A DNA stretch of 14,962 bases from CAZQNF01 sp964403325 (GCA_964403325.1 CAYOFO010000032.1:1-14962); one strand, 5' to 3'. Shown: positions 5,795-13,644, numbered from the stretch's first letter. Notes: generated from the letters alone by a model not told the origin. Numbers and translations: made by a program.

Positions 5795-8548
5795 CTAAAC
5801 ACCATGACATTTTTTGAATTTTTTCCCAGAACCGCAATGGCATACATCATTACGCCCCGGATCAGTTGCGGCATTATTGTCTACTGCGGCAGAAGATGGA
5901 CTATCGGTCGTATTTTCTGCACCAGTCAAAACAAGATTTTTAGCCTGTTCTTCAATAACACTTGGTGCCAACTGAATACCAATGCTCATTTTATAAATAG
6001 TATACACTACTTCTTTGCGTATTAAGCTCAACAATTCGTTAAACATACGATACGTTTCACGCTTATACTCCACAAGCGGATCACGTTGACCATAACCCCG
6101 CAGCCCAATACCAGTACGCAAATAATCTATAGCTACTAAGTGCTCAATCCAAAGACTGTCAACCGAACGCAGCATTATTTGTTTTTCCAACTCCAGCATG
6201 AGCTCTGGCTGCACTATTTTATCTACCAACAGCTGTTGGTAACGTAATTCAGCCAAATTCAGCAAAAAATCAATCAACTTTGTGCGCTCCACGACTGTTT
6301 CAAGTTTGGAAGGCTGATTTTTTGACTCTAAAACAACCTGTTTTTCTTCTGGAGTAAGCGGAAAAATAGTAGTAATGGTTTCCACAATTTCTTGAGTATT
6401 CCACTCTTCTCGAGCTTCAGCTCCAGTATGAGCTGCCACCACCTGTTCCACCTCTTCTCTCACCATTTGCATGATCATCTGACGAAGCGTAGAATCAGCG
6501 GCATCCAAGCCATCTACTACCTCAATCCTCTGCCCCGCTTCCAAAGCTCGCTTTTCACGAGCAAAATTTTCCAAAATCTGACGACGTTGCCCATAAATAA
6601 CCTCGCGATGACGATTTAAAACATCATCATACTCAAGCAAATGCTTGCGGGTGTCAAAATGAAAGCCCTCCACTTTTTTCTGGGCTGACTCAATAATAGA
6701 AGACAAGGCTTTTTGTTCAATCGGCATGTCTTCTGGTACTTTTATCATCTCCATCATTCTTTTCATCCGATCTCCACCAAAAATACGCATCAAGTCATCT
6801 TCAGTAGAAAGGTAAAACTGAGTAGCACCCGGATCTCCCTGACGGGCCGCTCGGCCGCGCAACTGATTATCAATACGTCGAGATTCGTGACGCTCCGTAC
6901 CAATGACATAGAGGCCACCTAAAAGCTTAACCTGATCTGAAGAAACAGCGTCTGGTGGATTGCCACCCAAAATGATATCGACCCCACGGCCAGCCATATT
7001 GGTAGAAAGGGTCACTGCGTGAGCTCGCCCGGCTTGAGCTACAATTTCACCTTCTCGCTCATGATTTTTGGCATTAAGCACCTCAAAAGAAACACCCTCT
7101 GACTGCAAATAACGAGCGAGTAGTTCGTTTTTTTCTACAGAAACCGTACCAATTAAAACAGGCTGTCCTTTTTTTTGTAATTCTTTTACTTGTTTGGCAA
7201 TGGCTTTAAACTTACCATCTTGAGTCTTGTAAATTTTATCAGGTTGATCAATTCGCTGTCGTGCTCGATGGGTCGGCACTACCACTACCTCGAGGTGATA
7301 AATCTTACCAAACTCTTCTGCTTCGGTCACAGCCGTACCAGTCATGCCGGCTATTTTTTTATACATGCGAAAAAAATTCTGAAAGGTAATAGTCGCCATA
7401 GTTTGACTTTCACGCTGTATAGACACCTTTTCTTTGGCTTCAATAGCCTGGTGCAAGCCTTCGCTGTAACGGCGACCCACCATTTTTCGACCAGTAAACT
7501 CGTCAACAATAATAACTTCACCTTTTTCTACCACATAATCCCGATCGCGCTTAAAAAGCGCCATGGCCCGTAAAGCCTGCTCTAAATGATGAACCATGGA
7601 AATGCCTCCCTCAGCATAAATATTTTCAATCCCGAGCCAACCTTCCATTTTTTTAATACCCCCTGCAGTAAGAGTGGCGGAACGGAGCTTTTCGTCAATA
7701 TTGTAATCTTCATTCTCGCTCAGACGCGCCACCAAATCTGAAAAACGATAATATTTATCGGTAGCTTCTTCGGCTGGCGCAGAAATAATAAGCGGGGTTC
7801 TGGCTTCGTCAATAAGAATTGAGTCTACCTCATCAACAATCGCAAAATTGAGCTTACGTTGTGACATGTCCTCTATATTTTGCACCATGTTGTCGCGCAA
7901 ATAATCAAACCCATACTCATTATTTGTGCCATACACAATATCGCAATCATACGCTTGCTTACGCGAACAAGCTTCCAAAAAATCATACTCTACTTTAAAA
8001 TTGTGCGTTTCGGCATTTTCAGGTGTTTCCAATTCAGCCACCGGCTTATTGGCATTAAATTTGTAGGAAACCAGCTGGTTTTGGATAATGCCCACCGTTA
8101 AGCCTAAAAAATCATAAACTTTTCCCATCCACACCGCATCGCGCTTCGCTAAATAATCATTAACAGTTACTACATGCACCCCTTCGCCCGATAAGGCATT
8201 CAAGTAGACCGGCAAAGTAGCGGTAAGAGTTTTCCCTTCTCCGGTATGCATTTCAGCGATTTGGCCACGATGTAAAACAGCCCCACCAATGAGTTGAGAA
8301 TCAAAATGACGCATACCCATAATACGCCGTGAAGCTTCGCGCACTACTGCAAAAGCTTCTGGTAAAAGATCATCGAGAGTTTCGCCATTTTTAAATCGCG
8401 TTTTGAATTCAACCGTTTTCCCTTGCAGAGCTTCGTCATTCAGCGTTTTTAGACCATCTTCAAGAGTATTGATTTTAGTGATAAACGGCTGAATATTGGA
8501 CAGAACTTTGGCATTAGGATCACCAAATATTTTATTAAGCCAAGACAT
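5795..8548 (-). CDS. secA: Preprotein translocase ATPase SecA
   Basis: A 917-aa motor protein of the Sec pathway. I chose the ATG at 8548 because MSWLNKIFGDPNAKVL aligns with the canonical SecA start; an in-frame ATG at 8605 would add 19 unconserved residues and sit within the promoter -35. Visible motifs: Walker A HTGEGKT (101-107), DEVD (239-242) with SILIDEARTPLIIS, MTGTA, TNMAGRGVDI, and HESRRIDNQLRGRAARQGDPG. The C-terminal SEC-C zinc motif CHCGSGKKFKKCH binds SecB or ribosomes in other bacteria. Between GLTVGII and RKQAYDCDIVYGTNN (about 156-196) there are roughly 30 residues more than in E. coli SecA. It lies directly upstream of infA rather than in the secY-adk-map context. Confidence 0.97.
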   Translation of the reverse strand: MSWLNKIFGDPNAKVLSNIQPFITKINTLEDGLKTLNDEALQGKTVEFKTRFKNGETLDDLLPEAFAVVREASRRIMGMRHFDSQLIGGAVLHRGQIAEMHTGEGKTLTATLPVYLNALSGEGVHVVTVNDYLAKRDAVWMGKVYDFLGLTVGIIQNQLVSYKFNANKPVAELETPENAETHNFKVEYDFLEACSRKQAYDCDIVYGTNNEYGFDYLRDNMVQNIEDMSQRKLNFAIVDEVDSILIDEARTPLIISAPAEEATDKYYRFSDLVARLSENEDYNIDEKLRSATLTAGGIKKMEGWLGIENIYAEGGISMVHHLEQALRAMALFKRDRDYVVEKGEVIIVDEFTGRKMVGRRYSEGLHQAIEAKEKVSIQRESQTMATITFQNFFRMYKKIAGMTGTAVTEAEEFGKIYHLEVVVVPTHRARQRIDQPDKIYKTQDGKFKAIAKQVKELQKKGQPVLIGTVSVEKNELLARYLQSEGVSFEVLNAKNHEREGEIVAQAGRAHAVTLSTNMAGRGVDIILGGNPPDAVSSDQVKLLGGLYVIGTERHESRRIDNQLRGRAARQGDPGATQFYLSTEDDLMRIFGGDRMKRMMEMIKVPEDMPIEQKALSSIIESAQKKVEGFHFDTRKHLLEYDDVLNRHREVIYGQRRQILENFAREKRALEAGQRIEVVDGLDAADSTLRQMIMQMVREEVEQVVAAHTGAEAREEWNTQEIVETITTIFPLTPEEKQVVLESKNQPSKLETVVERTKLIDFLLNLAELRYQQLLVDKIVQPELMLELEKQIMLRSVDSLWIEHLVAIDYLRTGIGLRGYGQRDPLVEYKRETYRMFNELLSLIRKEVVYTIYKMSIGIQLAPSVIEEQAKNLVLTGAENTTDSPSSAAVDNNAATDPGRNDVCHCGSGKKFKKCHGV

Positions 8549-8576
8549 AAAAAAATAAAATAAAGAATTGAAGCCA

Positions 8577-8605
8577 AGTTTACCACAAAAACGCTTCTTG
8601 AACAA
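8577..8605 (-). promoter_or_regulatory. Promoter of secA
   Basis: On the minus strand: -35 TTGTTC (8605-8600), 17-nt spacer, -10 TAAACT (8582-8577). A start near 8570 leaves a ~20-nt AT-rich leader before the ATG at 8548. No terminator is visible between the isoprenoid-enzyme gene and this promoter, so secA may also receive read-through. Confidence 0.65.
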
Positions 8606-8620
8606 GGGAGTCGGTTTGTT

Positions 8621-10561
8621 TTAACCAGCGTCGACTGAGACATTTTTTAAAAATGTAAGAGTATTGGTTCGTTCGCAGCGAATTTTTTCTACCGATCGCT
8701 GAAAAGGCGCCAAACAATCTAAAAGCCCTTGTGCATCTCTCACCAACGGATGGTCTAAAAGAACCATTTGTGCTTTTTCCAAGTACCAATCGGTCCGTTG
8801 CAAGCAAATTTCAACCACTTTATGCCAGAATATTTCTTGCAGCTGGAGATGGTTTTGCGGTAATTGAAGAGGGAAATTACCGTCACAACTCTGCTGCCAA
8901 CAGCCTACTACCAGCGTCACAACACTACTCAGATGTCCTCGCTTTACATCTTCTTCCCAATCGTGCAAATCATCACTCAATTGTTTAATTATCAGATAAT
9001 GAACAAAAAAATCCATAATTTTTTCTACCTCGGGTGAGGCTGGGCTATAACCCAGATACAACAACAATCCAGCTGCTCCCAACGCATGCCCGAGCGAACG
9101 ATCTGCCAGACGGTCAAAATAATCATACTCCGGCAGTCGTTCCACTGACCATGTATTTCCTTGTTTTTTTGCCCGACAATGCAGCACTTCCCAAGCATGA
9201 GCGTTATTTAAACGGTCCATCACTCTATTATAAAACGATATTTTCTCTGGTTCGGCGGCAAAAAATTTATCATAAATCATGGTCAATTCTCGCAAACAGA
9301 CATTGGCTAATGCCAACAAATCTTTATCCCCCTCATCGTCAAAAAAATCATCGTAAATCGTATAGGCAATCCAACCATACAAACTGGCCAAACCCAGATC
9401 AGCCAAAACCGCTTGTAGCGCGGGCAAACTCTCAAGAACAAAACTTTGCGCGACCCAATAAGGTGTCAACGTAATCTGAAAAGTACGGTCTTTTGCCAAA
9501 GTGTCTTGCAAAACCTGAGCAGCAATGTTTTGTAATGGTTCTCCCAACTCTCGGAAGCGTACCTGCGATCGTTTAACAATGGATTCATAAATCTCTCTCC
9601 CCTGCTCAGAGAGTTGCGGTACAATACTTGAAGTGGCAGAGACCTTATTTTCATCATAAAAACTTAAAAATTCTACCCATAAAGCCGCATTCAAAGCTTC
9701 ACAGCCTGACAATGTCATATCTAACCCAGATCTTTGTTCTACCACGACGGGTTGCCAAACAAAACACTCTTCCAAAAATTCTGCGTTTATTTTTTGGGTA
9801 TAGCACTGGATTACAGCTAAATCAACCGATGCATACCTGGCGGCATTCAATAAAAATATACTCTGAAGCGACGTTGGTGCCTGACAAAAAATTGGTGATA
9901 ATTCAGACATAATATTATTACCCAATTCCGCGGCTCTATTACCACGGTAAGCGCGAGCTATGAAATACATAACAGCGGCCGCATCTACATAATAAGGAGA
10001 GTTAAAATTATTGGCTGCCACAGCTGCTTCCAAAAAAAGCTGCAAAGGCGGCAACACCGCCTCCTGCAAAGAGAGAAAAAAAGCTATATTAGCATTAACC
10101 GCTATATCAATATTTTTCCAAACCAAGGAATAATTCTTATCAACAAGCCAAGTATTATACGGGCCACCTGGGTATTGTTCGCTGTGAGCAAGAAGGTTGG
10201 CATACTGAGCCATCATTTTTCCATCCACTAACTTGGAGTTTGTGTAATAAAGCGCAGCCAGGGCGAGAGAAGTGTCATCCAAATCATCGGGATAGGCACA
10301 CTCTTTCCGTTCTTGAGCACACAGCGGCCAATAATTAAACGCCCCTGATACATTTTTTTGTTGAAAAAGAAACCTTCCAGCTTTTGTTTTAATATCCTGA
10401 GCTAGAGGCGAAGCATCATTTCTTAAAGCTAAACAAATACTAGCGGTATAAAATACCGTGATTCGAGATAGCGTTTGCTTATCAGAAGAACGCACAGATG
10501 TACTGGTAAAACTTCCATCAGCATTTTGCCGCTTGGCAATAAATTCCAGACATTGCAGCAT
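8621..10561 (-). CDS. Two-domain isoprenoid enzyme with class II (DXDD) and class I (DDxxD) motifs
   Basis: A 646-aa soluble protein. The N-terminal half (about 1-310) looks like an alpha/alpha-barrel terpene cyclase or protein-prenyltransferase domain: a QW-like repeat FIAKRQNADGSF at 7-18, YPDDLDDTSLALAAL at 90-104 containing the class II acid motif DLDD (93-96), and a GGPYNTWL/VNANIAFFL block at 132-163. The C-terminal half (about 325-646) resembles all-alpha class I isoprenoid synthases: YDDFFDDE at 403-410 and LSDDLHDWEEDVKRGHLSS at 528-546, two Asp-rich Mg-diphosphate sites. This is the domain content of bifunctional diterpene cyclases. It lies 20 nt downstream of a histidine kinase and probably shares its transcript. 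Alternatives are a ComQ-like enzyme that prenylates the peptide encoded upstream, or one domain serving only as scaffold. Superfamily fairly sure, product unknown. Confidence 0.7.
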   Translation of the reverse strand: MLQCLEFIAKRQNADGSFTSTSVRSSDKQTLSRITVFYTASICLALRNDASPLAQDIKTKAGRFLFQQKNVSGAFNYWPLCAQERKECAYPDDLDDTSLALAALYYTNSKLVDGKMMAQYANLLAHSEQYPGGPYNTWLVDKNYSLVWKNIDIAVNANIAFFLSLQEAVLPPLQLFLEAAVAANNFNSPYYVDAAAVMYFIARAYRGNRAAELGNNIMSELSPIFCQAPTSLQSIFLLNAARYASVDLAVIQCYTQKINAEFLEECFVWQPVVVEQRSGLDMTLSGCEALNAALWVEFLSFYDENKVSATSSIVPQLSEQGREIYESIVKRSQVRFRELGEPLQNIAAQVLQDTLAKDRTFQITLTPYWVAQSFVLESLPALQAVLADLGLASLYGWIAYTIYDDFFDDEGDKDLLALANVCLRELTMIYDKFFAAEPEKISFYNRVMDRLNNAHAWEVLHCRAKKQGNTWSVERLPEYDYFDRLADRSLGHALGAAGLLLYLGYSPASPEVEKIMDFFVHYLIIKQLSDDLHDWEEDVKRGHLSSVVTLVVGCWQQSCDGNFPLQLPQNHLQLQEIFWHKVVEICLQRTDWYLEKAQMVLLDHPLVRDAQGLLDCLAPFQRSVEKIRCERTNTLTFLKNVSVDAG

Positions 10562-10581
10562 TAACTTTTGCGAAGAAAATA

Positions 10582-12027
10582 TTATGGTTGTGGTAAAAGA
10601 GAAAAAATAAAAATAAAAGTAGTACCTTTTGCTGCCGCGGTTCGCACTGCGAGCGAACCTTTAAAATATTTTTCCACCAGATCTTTGGTTCGAAACAAAC
10701 CCAAGCCCGTACCCGAACGCGTATCTTTGGTGGTAAAAAGCGGATCAAAGATACGAGAAATAATAGATGCGGGAATGCCAGTGCCAAAGTCAGCTACTCC
10801 AACTTCAACGATTTGACCCTCTTTTTTGAGGGTAATTACCACTTGTTTTTCATCACTCAACACACCATCATAGGCGTCAATAGCATTTGAAATAAGATTG
10901 ACAATGATTTGGTGAAATTTAATGGCGTCTCCCCAAGTAAATACTACGCATTCTGGATCAAACACTAAGTCTACTTGTTTTTTACGGGCTTTATACCCCA
11001 TAATTTCTATGGCTTGCAATATTTCATCCGTTAAAGAAAAATAAGAAGAAGTGTCTTGGTTTTTAATTTGTTTTTGAATACCCCGAACAAAATGCTCAAG
11101 CCGATAGGCTGCTTTAGCCGCGCCATCCACATGACGCTGTAATTCTTCTCGGTCAGAACAAGTATTATCTTGTAATTTTTCAATATGCAAATGAAGTCCG
11201 GTCAATGGGTTTATAAGATCATGAAAAAAACCGGACGTCATCTTTCCAAATTCTGCAAAAATGTGCAGATCTCGCACCTGTTCGCTTTGAACTTTTTTAA
11301 GAGCTTTAGTGCGTTCTTCAATGCGTATTTCTAAAGTATCACGCTCTTTACGGAGCGCTTGTTCACTCCGGCGAGCTCGTCGGAGTGATTTGACTATTTC
11401 ACGATTAGACAACCAAATTAAAACCACAATAATCGCATAAATAACCCCGAACTCATAGCCGTCATTTACCGTGCTAGGAGAAAATTTCCAACTCTCATTG
11501 GTTTTTAATAATCCTTTAACTTGCGCGTAATTAAGAATGATGATAAAAAGACTCATCCCCGCACCAGCTACCACAGCCGATCGTGTACCAAGTAGCACTC
11601 CCGCCATTACCAATACCAAAACAAAACCTAACAATGCTGACGGTAAATCCACACCCCAACGAAACATCGCATATCCAGAAAGTGCAAAAAATATACCCGT
11701 CAAAACGTAGGCAGAGAAACGAAAATAACCTAACCGCGACAAGTCGTAGAGAATAAGACAAAACAAGAGTAACCCAGTCATATGGACAAGGGAAATACCC
11801 CCATATTGAACGTGCAGCCGATAACTTTGCCAAACATGCCAGCCAACAATACTCAGAAACAGAGCTGACATGATAATCGAAGCTATCAAAATAATGTTCA
11901 GAATAAATTCCTGACGTTCATGATCTTCTTGTCGAGATTTTGGAGATACAGCTTGCGATAATAAAAAATGGGCACTCCTGAGTGTTTGCGACCAATGAGA
12001 AATTTTCTTTTTCCACAATGGTTTCAT
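10582..12027 (-). CDS. Six-TM sensor histidine kinase
   Basis: A 481-aa membrane kinase. A basic cytoplasmic N-terminus is followed by about six hydrophobic segments (41-63, 78-96, 103-121, 127-147, 152-168, 193-208) with an exposed loop at about 169-192, then a charged coiled coil (209-250). The kinase core has H-box FFHDLINPLTGL (phospho-acceptor His269), N-box NLISNAIDAY (377-386), G1 DFGTGIP (413-419), F-box FDPLFTTK and G2 GTGLGLF (439-445). A polytopic sensor without a large periplasmic domain is typical of kinases that sense membrane-associated or peptide signals. It is separated from its likely regulator gene (12373-13041) by a gap holding a small peptide gene. Its ATG overlaps the stop of a 6-codon ORF as ATGA, suggesting translational coupling. 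Confidence 0.93.
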   Translation of the reverse strand: MKPLWKKKISHWSQTLRSAHFLLSQAVSPKSRQEDHERQEFILNIILIASIIMSALFLSIVGWHVWQSYRLHVQYGGISLVHMTGLLLFCLILYDLSRLGYFRFSAYVLTGIFFALSGYAMFRWGVDLPSALLGFVLVLVMAGVLLGTRSAVVAGAGMSLFIIILNYAQVKGLLKTNESWKFSPSTVNDGYEFGVIYAIIVVLIWLSNREIVKSLRRARRSEQALRKERDTLEIRIEERTKALKKVQSEQVRDLHIFAEFGKMTSGFFHDLINPLTGLHLHIEKLQDNTCSDREELQRHVDGAAKAAYRLEHFVRGIQKQIKNQDTSSYFSLTDEILQAIEIMGYKARKKQVDLVFDPECVVFTWGDAIKFHQIIVNLISNAIDAYDGVLSDEKQVVITLKKEGQIVEVGVADFGTGIPASIISRIFDPLFTTKDTRSGTGLGLFRTKDLVEKYFKGSLAVRTAAAKGTTFIFIFSLLPQP

Positions 12028-12044
12028 ATGAAAAGAGTGCCCAT
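12024..12044 (-). CDS. Six-codon leader ORF overlapping the kinase start
   Basis: ATG at 12044 encodes MGTLFI and stops at TGA (12026-12024), sharing ATGA with the kinase ATG at 12027. A full AGGAGG (12057-12052) lies 7 nt before this ATG, ideal spacing, whereas it is 24 nt before the kinase ATG. Ribosomes therefore probably initiate here and re-initiate on the kinase. Its role could be coupling only or a very short signal peptide. It is the only TGA stop I found in use in the window. Confidence 0.35.
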   Translation of the reverse strand: MGTLFI

Positions 12045-12063
12045 TTAATATCCTCCTAATAAA

Positions 12064-12183
12064 CTAATCTACCGCTTCGTCCCACGGGATAGCCGACGCA
12101 CCCACCGTTAAAGCAAGCATGCGTAAAGTTTGAGAGTTACGTACTGACTTGTCTAGCAGGAGCTGGGTAAGTAGTTTGTTCAT
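12064..12183 (-). CDS. 39-aa peptide, candidate signal precursor
   Basis: ATG at 12183, stop TAG at 12064-12066. A perfect AGGAGG (12199-12194) lies 10 nt upstream, a strong start in a window where ribosomal genes lack one. The peptide begins MNKLLTQLLL (amphipathic), has a basic middle (KSVRNSQTLRM), a small hydrophobic stretch (LALTVGAS), and ends AIPWDEAVD with a single Trp six residues from the end. It has no Cys and no signal-peptidase or double-Gly site that I can see. It sits between the response regulator and the histidine kinase, followed by the kinase and an isoprenoid enzyme. Size, acidic end and C-terminal-region Trp resemble ComX precursors, in which a Trp is isoprenylated; that function is inferred. 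No direct family match can be claimed. Confidence 0.6.
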   Translation of the reverse strand: MNKLLTQLLLDKSVRNSQTLRMLALTVGASAIPWDEAVD

Positions 12184-12273
12184 AAACGTAATTCCTCCTA
12201 ATTATACAACTGTTTTTAGTAGGCATCGTCGACCTCGACACCCTGTAAACAGCGACCAATGTTATTCATCGGT

Positions 12274-12297
12274 TCAACCATGATACACGATGGTTGA
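12274..12297. promoter_or_regulatory. Inverted repeat upstream of the peptide gene (possible operator)
   Basis: A perfect 8-bp inverted repeat, TCAACCAT (12274-12281) and ATGGTTGA (12290-12297), with an 8-nt spacer, lies about 90 nt before the peptide ATG. It may be a regulator-binding site or an RNA hairpin in the leader. An exact TATAAT (minus strand, 12206-12201) follows about 70 nt downstream but has no good -35 and would place the transcript start inside the peptide's Shine-Dalgarno, so it is not called as a promoter. Another AGGAGG (12346-12341) lies between this repeat and the response regulator but serves no recognisable ORF. Confidence 0.35.
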
Positions 12298-12372
12298 TAA
12301 AATTTTTTTAAAATTTAACTAAAAAAATAATGTGGGCAATCCTCCTCTTAACCAAGCAAAATAAGACCACTT

Positions 12373-13041
12373 TTACCCTTTTACAGAAAACTTATAGCCT
12401 CTACCCGGAACAGTGTGGATAAACTTTTTACCAAACTCGATTTTTTTACGCAAAGTCATAATATGAGCTTCGATGGTATTGGAAAACGGATCAGCGTTGA
12501 TATCCCAAACATGCTCCATGATGGTTGCGCGAGACATCACCTCATCGCAGTGGCGCATCAAAAATTCGAGCAAAATAAATTCTTTGCGCGTTAAGCGCAA
12601 CTCTTTTTTGCCACAAAAGACCAAATGACGCTTGGCATCTAAGGATAAAGTATCAATTTTTATAATATCCGGTTGCACAATTTTTGGTCGACGTAACACT
12701 GCTCTGACCCGAGCCTTAAGCTCCGCATAAGAAAAGGGTTTAGTGACATAATCATCAGCTCCCAAATCAAATAAAATCAGTTTGCGGTCTATCTCTCCCT
12801 CAACCGAAAGCATAATGATAGGCATGTGCTTACCCGCCGCCCGAATCTCCCGACATACTTGGGAGCCCATTTTTTTAGGTAAATTATAATCCAGGATGAC
12901 AACGTCGTAATCATTAGTGCGTGCCAAAAATGATCCGGCTTCGCCATCACTCGCCGCATCAACCGCCAAACATTCCGTTATAAAACTTTCCTTTAAAAAA
13001 TTTTGTAAATCCAGGTCGTCTTCAATAATAAGTAAGCGCAT
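12373..13041 (-). CDS. OmpR/PhoB-family response regulator
   Basis: A 222-aa DNA-binding regulator. The receiver domain (1-118) has acidic pocket E7/D8/D9, phospho-acceptor Asp51 (VVILDYNLPKKMG), Ser79 (IIMLSV) and Lys101 (DYVTKPF). The C-terminal winged helix (about 125-222) has LRLTRKEFILLEFLMRH, VWDINADPFSNTIEAHIMTLRKKI and VHTVPGRGYKF-type ends (here FIHTVPGRGYKF). It should be phosphorylated by the kinase encoded downstream. It follows the thymidine kinase gene after 33 nt and probably shares its transcript. The 331-nt stretch after its stop carries the peptide gene and regulatory repeats. Confidence 0.95.
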   Translation of the reverse strand: MRLLIIEDDLDLQNFLKESFITECLAVDAASDGEAGSFLARTNDYDVVILDYNLPKKMGSQVCREIRAAGKHMPIIMLSVEGEIDRKLILFDLGADDYVTKPFSYAELKARVRAVLRRPKIVQPDIIKIDTLSLDAKRHLVFCGKKELRLTRKEFILLEFLMRHCDEVMSRATIMEHVWDINADPFSNTIEAHIMTLRKKIEFGKKFIHTVPGRGYKFSVKG

Positions 13042-13074
13042 AAAAATACATTATTTTTTAACTCGCTCTTTTAA

Positions 13075-13620
13075 CTAACCCCGAACAAAACAATGGCGAC
13101 ACACTGGCATATACCCGAATGTTCCATCATCTGGAATGACTGGCGGCATCCCAGAAACAATTGGCGTACCCAAACGCAAAACCTGACTATAAACAGCTTC
13201 CGGCGTACGACATTTTTCACATACAGCACGCTTAAACCGCACTTCCTTAGGCGAAAGTTCCATCAGCGCTTTTATGACATCAAACATCTTGCCGCGATAA
13301 TCGAGATCTAGCCCAGAAATAACGACACGGATATTTCTTTTAAGCAGTTCCTCAATCGCACCAACATCAGCTGGATCAAACATGTGGATTTCATCAATGC
13401 CCACCACCTTGACATCGGTAGGAAAAATATCAGATAAACGCTGAATTTTTTTCGCCTCAATAACTGTACCGTTACGCGAAAATATATGCTCATCGCGAAC
13501 ATTACGCATGGATTGAAATAAACCAAACGGCACATTGCTATATTTCAATGGCGCGAAAAAGCTGATGAGATCAAACGACTTCCCACTTTTCATGGGACCT
13601 AAAATAAGAGTGAGATCCAT
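13075..13620 (-). CDS. tdk: Thymidine kinase, type II
   Basis: A 181-aa enzyme of the TK1-like family, ATP:thymidine 5'-phosphotransferase for thymidine salvage. P-loop GPMKSGKS at 8-15, DEIHMF at 76-81 (catalytic Glu77), GLDLDYRG at 103-110 (lid/strand region), and a zinc ribbon with Cys134, Cys137, Cys174 and Cys177 (CEKC and CRHC) next to the GYMPVCR thymidine-binding segment (Tyr170). The length is normal for the family. Its own promoter is at 13645-13673. Salvage fits an organism with reduced nucleotide synthesis. The response regulator starts 33 nt downstream with no visible terminator. Confidence 0.93.
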   Translation of the reverse strand: MDLTLILGPMKSGKSFDLISFFAPLKYSNVPFGLFQSMRNVRDEHIFSRNGTVIEAKKIQRLSDIFPTDVKVVGIDEIHMFDPADVGAIEELLKRNIRVVISGLDLDYRGKMFDVIKALMELSPKEVRFKRAVCEKCRTPEAVYSQVLRLGTPIVSGMPPVIPDDGTFGYMPVCRHCFVRG

Positions 13621-13644
13621 AGAATAAAAGTTATTTTCGTCTTC

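Noticed and set aside
8549..8605. Upstream ATG at 8605 for SecA.
   Set aside because: It would fall in the predicted -35 element, and the canonical SecA start aligns with the ATG at 8548.
9034..9474. 146-codon plus-strand frame within the isoprenoid-enzyme gene.
   Set aside because: It is antisense to a gene with clear motifs; its translation is low-complexity with no recognisable domain.
12201..12206. Exact TATAAT on the minus strand before the 39-aa peptide gene, read as a promoter.
   Set aside because: No acceptable -35 at 16-18 nt, and the start would fall within the AGGAGG, removing the ribosome site.
12216..12281. 21-codon ORF on the minus strand (MVEPMNNIGRCLQGVEVDDAY) upstream of the 39-aa peptide gene, ending in a DDAY motif slightly like the DEAVD end of that peptide.
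   Set aside because: It has no Shine-Dalgarno, unlike the neighbouring small ORFs, and its start lies in the inverted repeat at 12274-12297. The similarity is too short to count. Worth rechecking if relatives conserve it.
12334..12424. 30-codon plus-strand ORF starting near 12330 with ATGTGGGCAATC.
   Set aside because: It runs antisense to the regulator gene's 3' end and has no ribosome-binding site; judged a chance frame.
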